A DNA stretch of 18,069 nt from an uncultured Bacilli bacterium (GTDB lineage Bacteria; Bacillota_I; Bacilli_A; RF39; UBA660). The stretch lies in NCBI GenBank assembly GCA_947629285.1, contig CANRDA010000011.1:1-18069 (forward strand). The letters run 5' to 3'. Positions 13,301 through 18,069 of the stretch are shown here, piece by piece (the stretch's first letter is position 1; every line of letters begins with the position of its first letter). The notes beneath the pieces were generated by a model that made no database searches, was not told the DNA's origin, and saw only the letters and a program-made list of their open reading frames with translations. The position numbers and the translations under genes are program-made.

Positions 13301-14999
13301 TATTTCTCAAAGACTGGTAATCATCTGTTATTATCAAAAAATATGGCTTATAACTTTTATAATCATCATTTTTTATTTTTGAGACATCTCCATCTTCATA
13401 CTTCCTGTTTTGAAGACAGTTATCTAAATATATAGATATTTGATTTGCTTCATCTACATCAGTTGAAAAGAATCTTATAGTTTTATCGTCATCGCTTAAA
13501 TATGGAGATGTTTTTAAAAATTTCCATTTATATTCATTTTCTTTTGATGTCATTATAACTATTTTTAAATCTTCATAGCTATAAAAAGTCATAAGCTGCA
13601 AGAGTAATCCTTCCATAAATGGTTCTGTAACTTGTGATTTTCCTATTACTGCTGATATGTATTTCTTGGTCAAATTTATTGTTACAGGAACATCAGTCAT
13701 AACTTTTGTTTCTTCTCCAAGTTTATCTAAAATTTCTCTTAAATTATTTTTCGTAAGTGAAAAATGTTCCTCAGGATAATTTACTTTAACATATGGTTCT
13801 ACATTACCTATGCCAACCCTTAAATTTAAAAAATCATCGTGTTCTATCTTACGTTCCCAAAGGTTTCTTTTCCTATTAAGTATTATTTGTTTACATTCTG
13901 AAAGAGAAACATTATTTTCTATTAAAGATTGTCTTTGCTTTGATACTATATTCCTTATATGTTGTCTTTTTTCATCTATATATTCATTATATTTTTTAAT
14001 TCTTAATTTTTCTCTTTTTTTTCTTTGTTTAGTAGAATATCTTTTCTGTAAAAGGGGCCAGAATAACATACTCAGTAACATCGCACCACATGTTATCAAT
14101 GATGGGAGTGCTGATTTTATAGTTTGGGAACCTTCAATTACATTATTTACTGCTGTTATTCCTGAGACCATTGAGGTTAATCCCATAGTTATCATAGGAC
14201 CTACTGTATAAGCAAGAGGCATTTCATCTTGTTTTTCTTGCTCTGGTGGTGGGTCAATATCAACTGTATTTTCTTCTACGCAAGTTCTAAATCTGGGCAT
14301 TCTAAAAAAGTATTCTTGCTTCTCATAAACTTTTACACTTGTATCTTCTTCTTTTTCAATTACATCGCTATTATTGATATCTAAAGGTGTTCTTTTTCTT
14401 AATACTTTAGAATTATAATTAACTATCCCCTTTGGATTATTTAATATAACATAACTGCCACATATAATTATTTTTAAACCCATTATAAATACAACATCAC
14501 CAATATTTAAATTAGAACTTGCAACAGCAATACCATTTACAAATAGAACCCCATTATTATTTAAATTCTTACAATTCCATAATCCATTTATACATTGAAT
14601 AATACATTGATTATTCTGTATATATTTATTATTATAATTAATTGTATTATTAGAACCATTACCTATATAAATCTCGCAGTTATTTCCAACTTCAAATTCA
14701 CTAGAATTATTATCATATACAGGAGACGTATATAAAATATAACTATACTGTTCATCTTTTACTTGTAATTCATACGAATTATAATCTTCAAGAATTATAT
14801 TTTCTACATTATCACCGTTATATTTAATTTTAGTTTCAAAATTACTTTTTAAAATCCATTTTCCATTTTCAGCATATATATTTATTAAATTTCTTTTTAT
14901 ACCATTTTTATCTTTATCTTCTATCCAAAAACTACCATTTATTTCAAGTGGAAGATTTGTATTATATATTTTTCCATTTTTTATAAGTGATATCCTCAT
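10362..14999 (-). CDS. essC: Type VII secretion ATPase EssC
   Basis: A 1545-residue membrane ATPase, the motor of the type VIIb system (S. aureus EssC is about 1480). Residues 1-190 hold two FHA-like beta domains (GNNCEIYIGNGSNN; LFVNGIAVASSNLNIGDVV). Two membrane helices lie near 262-283 and 296-317, then a basic coiled linker. The first FtsK/SpoIIIE ATPase has Walker A GMTGSGKS (718-725), a Walker B-like VLIDYKGGG (747-755) and LFIISDEF (835-842). The second has GAAGMGKD (1066-1073), where the usual Ser/Thr after Lys is Asp, with Walker B-like YIIDFGS. The third (about 1320 on) lacks a Walker lysine, as is usual for EssC. AGAGGTG precedes the ATG. It has its own extended -10 promoter and is followed by overlapping esaB. 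EsaA, EssA and EssB are not in the window. Confidence 0.95.
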   Translation of the reverse strand: MRISLIKNGKIYNTNLPLEINGSFWIEDKDKNGIKRNLINIYAENGKWILKSNFETKIKYNGDNVENIILEDYNSYELQVKDEQYSYILYTSPVYDNNSSEFEVGNNCEIYIGNGSNNTINYNNKYIQNNQCIIQCINGLWNCKNLNNNGVLFVNGIAVASSNLNIGDVVFIMGLKIIICGSYVILNNPKGIVNYNSKVLRKRTPLDINNSDVIEKEEDTSVKVYEKQEYFFRMPRFRTCVEENTVDIDPPPEQEKQDEMPLAYTVGPMITMGLTSMVSGITAVNNVIEGSQTIKSALPSLITCGAMLLSMLFWPLLQKRYSTKQRKKREKLRIKKYNEYIDEKRQHIRNIVSKQRQSLIENNVSLSECKQIILNRKRNLWERKIEHDDFLNLRVGIGNVEPYVKVNYPEEHFSLTKNNLREILDKLGEETKVMTDVPVTINLTKKYISAVIGKSQVTEPFMEGLLLQLMTFYSYEDLKIVIMTSKENEYKWKFLKTSPYLSDDDKTIRFFSTDVDEANQISIYLDNCLQNRKYEDGDVSKIKNDDYKSYKPYFLIITDDYQSLRNIEIIKDILSQKINLGFSMLLVQERLLGLPNECTTFINVDNNQSAIFENELTSDKQQIFKADFIGDLNIKEVNKAVCNIPIEMAKDRYSLPDKLGFLEMYNVGKIEQLNPLNRWKNNNPITSLSAPVGVDTNGELFKLDLHEKFHGPHGLVAGMTGSGKSEFIITYILSMAVNYHPDEVAFVLIDYKGGGLAGAFENKETGIHIPHLAGTITNLDVNDMKRSLASIESELKRRQRIFNDARQKLNESTIDIYKYQKLRREGKVEEPVPHLFIISDEFAELKTQQPEFMEQLISTARIGRSLGVHLILATQKPNGVVDDQIWSNTKFRVCLKVQDKSDSVDMIKCPDAAALHNVGRFYLQVGYNEFFALGQSAYAGVPYQNTDKIKRKIDTNISFINNVGYVIKNVDKEEVNTNTKANGEELSNIVNYLYNLGREQNVFAKALWLPKIPDKIYVDELEQKYNYTSEKCIINPVIGEYDDPGTQSQHLLTLPLSEEGNAIIYGAAGMGKDDLLATIIYSTITRHTPDEINFYIIDFGSETLKIFENAPQVGDVLLSSDTEKINNLFKMLKEEIETRKKLFAEYGGSYSSYIKNSGKIIPNIVVIINLYEAFDEMYPDFQDDFNSITREGHKYGIMFILTTNGVNFIRYKLKQNFKQNLVLQLNDENDYSDIVGNTHGLFPSKIKGRGLIKFKEIYEFQSACYKNNNNNTEYIKSLCNELDKRFESKAKQVPILPKIVSFDTVKDYIKGLDCIPVGIEKNSLKVSTFDLRTKPVTIISSMETTAFETFIPEFIKVCSVNQNVSINVIDAEKLFEKENFSANYYKDNFDEIFNKLYSYIERLNQIYVSNNYNADSIRKYQDLLIIIVGLTQLKNKLSSELQDKLDSFMTMVKDLRKVSIVIVDIIDNIRSFEYENWFKTVVSNNHGIWIGDGISEQYTLKLSKNPKYIKDEIGNRFGYSIKKGNPILIKVISNSDIEEVWEDDE

Positions 15000-15029
15000 A
15001 TCGCACCTCTTAATACTCTTCTTATATAT

Positions 15030-15035
15030 ATAATA
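15030..15035 (-). promoter_or_regulatory. Extended -10 promoter of essC
   Basis: On the minus strand TGA-TATTAT gives an extended -10 (TATTAT at 15030-15035), about 30 bases before the essC start. There is no good -35; the -35 position lies inside the inverted repeat at 15045-15070. Confidence 0.5.
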
Positions 15036-15044
15036 TCATATTTT

Positions 15045-15070
15045 GTATTAAATAGGTACATATTTAGTAC
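15045..15070. promoter_or_regulatory. Inverted repeat, candidate operator of essC
   Basis: Arms GTATTAAATA (15045-15054) and TATTTAGTAC (15061-15070) pair at 9 of 10 positions around GGTACA. It covers the -35 region of the essC promoter, where a bound repressor would act. A near-identical half-site (TATTTAGTAT) and a GTACATATTT word occur in the promoter region of the XRE gene at 9781-9822. The link to that regulator is inferred. Confidence 0.5.
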
Positions 15071-15073
15071 AAA

Positions 15074-15110
15074 AAAAGTTTTTTAAAAAGAGCATCATTT
15101 CCGATGCTCT
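15074..15110 (-). terminator. Terminator of the uvrB-yvlD-lgt operon
   Basis: AGAGCATC (15089-15096) and GATGCTCT (15103-15110) form a perfect 8-bp stem with a 6-base loop, overlapping the lgt stop. On the minus strand it runs into a T-rich stretch with TTTT and a later T run. This is a convincing intrinsic terminator; the plus strand also has a T run after the stem. Confidence 0.85.
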
Positions 15111-15889
15111 ATTTTTTTCTTTAAAATATATGGTCTTATAAATAAGTATATACCAAGCAAAACCATTAATATTGATACTATTTGAGCAATTCTTAAGTTA
15201 AAGAACATTAAGCTATCTCTTCTTAGTCCTTCTACAAAGAATCTTTCTATTCCATATAAGAATAAATATATAGATACTACTTGACCATCTTTTATAAACT
15301 TTCTATTTCTAATAATCATAAGAATTATAAATATAACTATACAACTTAGTGATTCTATTAAAAATGTAGGTGTCCTATAATCATACACTCCTAATTCTTT
15401 TATATACATTCCATCTATTATAAATTGTGGTAAATGGAAACTCTTTAATACTCCAACATCTATTACTTTTCCGTATGCTTCTTGATTGAAGAAATTACCC
15501 CACCTACCTATTGCCTGTCCTAAAACTAAAGCAGGTGCGAAAATATCTAATAATTCAAGTAATTTTAAGTTTTTTCTTTTAGAGTAGAAATATATAAATA
15601 TTACTCCTGCAATAACGCCACCGTGTATTGCAAGACCACCTTCCCATACTTTAAATATATCTATAATATTAGTATAATCTTGATACTTAAATAAACAGTA
15701 ATATAGCCTTGCTCCTATTATACTTACAATTACTAAGTAGAAACACATATCAGATATTACTGATACTGGTATACCTTTTTTCTTTGCTCTTGATACAACT
15801 AAGAAATATCCTATTACAAATCCTGTAAGTACTAATACTGAATACCATCTAATTTCTAAAAAGCCTAAATCTAATAGTATAGGACTCAT
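15095..15889 (-). CDS. lgt: Prolipoprotein diacylglyceryl transferase
   Basis: A 264-residue membrane enzyme that moves a diacylglyceryl group from phosphatidylglycerol to the lipobox cysteine of prelipoproteins, the first step of lipoprotein maturation. The family signature GRWGNFFNQEAYG (128-140) is intact, as are LAIHGG (86-91) with the essential His89 and GIERFFVEGLRRDS (213-226) with the conserved Arg216. Several hydrophobic segments fit the seven-helix fold. The start ATG overlaps the stop of the upstream gene as ATGA, after GGGAG. Length is normal. It is the last gene of the uvrB-yvlD-lgt run, an order seen in other Bacillota near uvrA/uvrB and hprK. Confidence 0.96.
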   Translation of the reverse strand: MSPILLDLGFLEIRWYSVLVLTGFVIGYFLVVSRAKKKGIPVSVISDMCFYLVIVSIIGARLYYCLFKYQDYTNIIDIFKVWEGGLAIHGGVIAGVIFIYFYSKRKNLKLLELLDIFAPALVLGQAIGRWGNFFNQEAYGKVIDVGVLKSFHLPQFIIDGMYIKELGVYDYRTPTFLIESLSCIVIFIILMIIRNRKFIKDGQVVSIYLFLYGIERFFVEGLRRDSLMFFNLRIAQIVSILMVLLGIYLFIRPYILKKKIEHRK

Positions 15890-16284
15890 TTCTTTCTCCC
15901 TTTAAGTAATGTATCTATTATAACATTATCCATGAATGCATTCATAATAGATATTACTATTGATACTAAGAATAATATTACTGTTCCGTGTATATCAAAG
16001 TGGTCCATTAAAATAAAATCAGTAATCTTTAGTATTAATATATTTATTAATGGATAAAATAGTCCTAGTGTAAGTGCGGTTAAAGGAAGTGTCATCCATA
16101 CTAATAATGGCTTTATAGTTCTATTTAGTATAAATATTATAATTACTGCAATAAGTCCCCAAAGGCCGTAATACGAATTATCTATTACAACAGTCTTTTT
16201 AAATATTACAGATACTAAAATCAATACTAAAGTATAACCTACCATATGTATAAACCAATCTAAATATTTATTTATTTTCATCAT
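15886..16284 (-). CDS. YvlD-like holin-family membrane protein
   Basis: A 132-residue integral membrane protein with four hydrophobic segments (about 12-30, 40-60, 63-85 and 100-125). It matches the Phage_holin_4_2 (YvlD) family: the segment NRTIKPLLVWMTLPLTALTLGLFYPLIN is characteristic. Despite the family name it is a chromosomal protein in many bacteria and its function is not established; a link to cell envelope stress has been proposed for YvlD in Bacillus. Two ATGs stand in tandem after GGTGAT; the second (16281) has the more usual spacing. It overlaps lgt by four bases (ATGA) and lies 21 bases after uvrB, so it is transcribed with both. Confidence 0.85.
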   Translation of the reverse strand: MMKINKYLDWFIHMVGYTLVLILVSVIFKKTVVIDNSYYGLWGLIAVIIIFILNRTIKPLLVWMTLPLTALTLGLFYPLINILILKITDFILMDHFDIHGTVILFLVSIVISIMNAFMDNVIIDTLLKGRKK

Positions 16285-16305
16285 ATCACCTATTTAATTA
16301 TATAC

Positions 16306-18069
16306 CTATTCGCTTTTTAATTCAAATAAAATATCTCTAAGTTCCATAGCCCTTTCAAAATCTAGGTTTTTAGCAGCCTCTTTCATTTCATTTTCAATTC
16401 TTATCATCATTTTTACCTTATCAGCCTTAGACATCTTTTCAGGCTCTTTACTTGCTACTTCATCTATTTCATTAGATACTACATCAGATATTTCTTTAAT
16501 TATTGTCTTTGGTGTGATTCCATGTGTCTTATTATAATTTTCTTGTATCTCACGTCTTCTATTTGTCTCTTTTATTGCTACATCCATAGATTCACTAATC
16601 TCATCTGCATACATTATAACTTTACCGTTTGCATTTCTAGCAGCTCTACCTATTGTTTGTATTAAACTTCTCTCGCTTCTTAAGAATCCTTGTTTATCTG
16701 CATCCATTATAGCAACTAAACTAACTTCTGGAATATCTAATCCCTCTCTAAGTAAGTTTATTCCAACTAATACATCATATTTACCTTTTCTTAAATCTCT
16801 TATTATTTTAAGTCTTTCAAGTGACTTAATCTCTGAGTGTAGATAAGCAACTTTTATATCTAATCCTTTTAGGTATTCTGTTAACTCTTCTGACATTCTA
16901 ATAGTGAGTGTTGTTACTAAAACTTTCTCTTTCTTTTCTATACGCTTATTTATCTCTTCTACTAAGTCATCTATTTGATTTTTAGTTGAATGTACTTCTA
17001 TTTCTGGGTCAAGTAATCCTGTTGGTCTTATTAACTGTTCAACTGGTTTCGGTGAATGTGATAGTTCATAGTCTCCCGGAGTTGCAGAAACATATATTAC
17101 TTGATTTATCTTTTCTTCAAACTCGTTAAACTTTAATGGTCTATTATCTAAAGCACTAGGAAGTCTAAATCCATAATCTACTAAAACTTCTTTACGAGCT
17201 CTATCTCCATTATACATTCCTCTAACTTGTGGGAGTGTTACGTGTGACTCATCTATAAACATTAGGAAATCTTTTTTAAAGAAGTCTATTAAAGTTGTTG
17301 GAGTCGCACCCGGCTCTTTTAATGCAAGGGGTCTAGAATAGTTTTCTACTCCTCTACAAAAACCCGTTTCTTCTAACATCTCTAAATCGTAATTAGTTCT
17401 TTCACTAAGCCTTTGATATTCGAGTAATTTATTATTGTTTTTAAAGTATTCTAGTCTCTCATCTAACTCTTTTCTTATGTTTTCTATAGCAATTTTAAGT
17501 TTTTCTGGACTTGTTACAAAGTGACTTGCTGGAAATAAAGCGATTGTTTTTTTATTTGCAGTTATGTTTCCTGTAAGCGGGTCAAATTCTTTTAAAGAGT
17601 CTATTTCATCTCCAAATAGTTCTATTCTAATTCCTTTAGAGTGTTCTCCAACAGGAATTACATCTATTATGTCTCCTTTTGCTCTAAAAGTTCCTCTTTT
17701 AAAGTCTATATCGTTTCTCTCATATAACATATCTATTAATTTTTCTATTATATCTTCTCTATTTATGTTTTGCCCGACTTCTAAATTAAGCATTTTCTTT
17801 TCGTATTCTTCTATTTCCCCTATACCATATATACAAGATACTGATGCGACTACTATTACATCATCACTATTAAGTAGTGCAGCAGTTGCCGCATGACGAA
17901 GTTCGTCTATCTCATCGTTTATAGCAGCATCTTTTTCTATATATGTATCAGTCTTAGCAACGTATGCTTCAGGTTGGTAATAATCATAATAGGAAATAAA
18001 ATAGCATACGTGGTTTTCAGGGAATATCTGCTTGAATTCTGCGTAAAGTTGTCCTGCAAGTGTCTTATT
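16306..18069 (-). CDS. uvrB: Excinuclease ABC subunit B, 5' end beyond the window
   Basis: The frame is open to the window edge. From the first visible codon (NKTLAGQLYAEFKQIFPENH) it encodes 587 residues to the TAG stop, so roughly the first 60 residues, including the Walker A loop, are outside. Seen in order: the DNA-gripping beta-hairpin YYDYYQPEAYV, VVASVSCIYGIG, Walker B-like FIDESHVTLPQVRGMYNGDR, helicase motifs TTLTIRMSEELTEYL, GINLLREGLDIPEVSLVAIMDADKQGFLRS and QTIGRAARN, and a C-terminal UVR domain (NEMKEAAKNLDFERAMELRD) that binds UvrC. UvrB verifies damage and recruits UvrC in nucleotide excision repair. The Met at 17793 lies inside the protein and is not the start. UvrB is SOS-induced in many Bacillota; its promoter is not visible. 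Confidence 0.98.
   Translation of the reverse strand, partial: NKTLAGQLYAEFKQIFPENHVCYFISYYDYYQPEAYVAKTDTYIEKDAAINDEIDELRHAATAALLNSDDVIVVASVSCIYGIGEIEEYEKKMLNLEVGQNINREDIIEKLIDMLYERNDIDFKRGTFRAKGDIIDVIPVGEHSKGIRIELFGDEIDSLKEFDPLTGNITANKKTIALFPASHFVTSPEKLKIAIENIRKELDERLEYFKNNNKLLEYQRLSERTNYDLEMLEETGFCRGVENYSRPLALKEPGATPTTLIDFFKKDFLMFIDESHVTLPQVRGMYNGDRARKEVLVDYGFRLPSALDNRPLKFNEFEEKINQVIYVSATPGDYELSHSPKPVEQLIRPTGLLDPEIEVHSTKNQIDDLVEEINKRIEKKEKVLVTTLTIRMSEELTEYLKGLDIKVAYLHSEIKSLERLKIIRDLRKGKYDVLVGINLLREGLDIPEVSLVAIMDADKQGFLRSERSLIQTIGRAARNANGKVIMYADEISESMDVAIKETNRRREIQENYNKTHGITPKTIIKEISDVVSNEIDEVASKEPEKMSKADKVKMMIRIENEMKEAAKNLDFERAMELRDILFELKSE

Noticed and set aside
17791..17793. ATG at 17793 as the start of uvrB
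   Set aside because: The frame stays open to the window edge and encodes essential UvrB sequence (beta-hairpin YYDYYQPEAYV) upstream of it.
1..18069. CRISPR arrays, tRNA or rRNA genes, insertion sequences, recoded TGA
   Set aside because: I found no regularly spaced repeats, no cloverleaf or rRNA-like segments and no transposase. TGA serves as a normal stop for lgt and the holin-family gene.

Overview
The window comes from a very AT-rich, low-GC Gram-positive-type bacterium (Bacillota). UvrB, Ung, Lgt and a YvlD-like holin-family protein all look Bacillota-like. Shine-Dalgarno sites are strong (AGGAGG, GGTGAT). TGA is used as a stop at the ends of lgt and the holin-family gene, so the standard bacterial code fits. 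A type VIIb secretion system (EssC, EsaB, WXG100 proteins) and a BspA-repeat protein carrying a prepilin leader suggest a host-associated, probably gut, lineage of Bacilli or Clostridia. The exact taxon cannot be read from the sequence.

Layout. (1) 1-1625: a minus-strand gene for a pilin-like, BspA-repeat surface protein. It lies between two near-identical ~31-bp elements, each holding a perfect match to the Bacillus-type LexA (SOS) box abutting a TTGACA -35. The right element is the gene's own promoter; the left one points out of the window towards an unseen gene. (2) 1783-5644, plus strand: a D-Ala-D-Ala-ligase-like ATP-grasp enzyme, an XRE regulator, a large PLP-dependent aminotransferase, and an overlapping second ATP-grasp enzyme that resembles the DcsG type. 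(3) 5656-6306, minus: uracil-DNA glycosylase, convergent with the previous operon across a bidirectional terminator. (4) 6366-9738, minus: a type VII secretion substrate operon with its own promoter and terminator. Its order is a canonical WXG100 protein, a WXG-less partner, a YwqH-like helical protein, a 631-residue protein with a helical head and a long YD/MORN-like repeat body, and a DUF4176 protein. (5) 9865-10101, plus: a small XRE regulator. (6) 10121-14999, minus: esaB and essC, the export ATPase. (7) 15095-18069, minus: lgt, a YvlD-like membrane protein and uvrB, which is cut by the window end.

How it fits together. EssC with EsaB should export the Esx pair and probably the large repeat protein, with the YwqH-like protein as a helical partner. 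The XRE gene lies head-on between the two secretion operons and is a candidate regulator; AT-rich inverted repeats occur in the promoter regions of both. The other usual membrane components (EsaA, EssA, EssB) are not in the window. The most notable signal is the pair of SOS boxes, which suggests that a surface or pseudopilin protein, and a neighbour outside the window, are induced by DNA damage.
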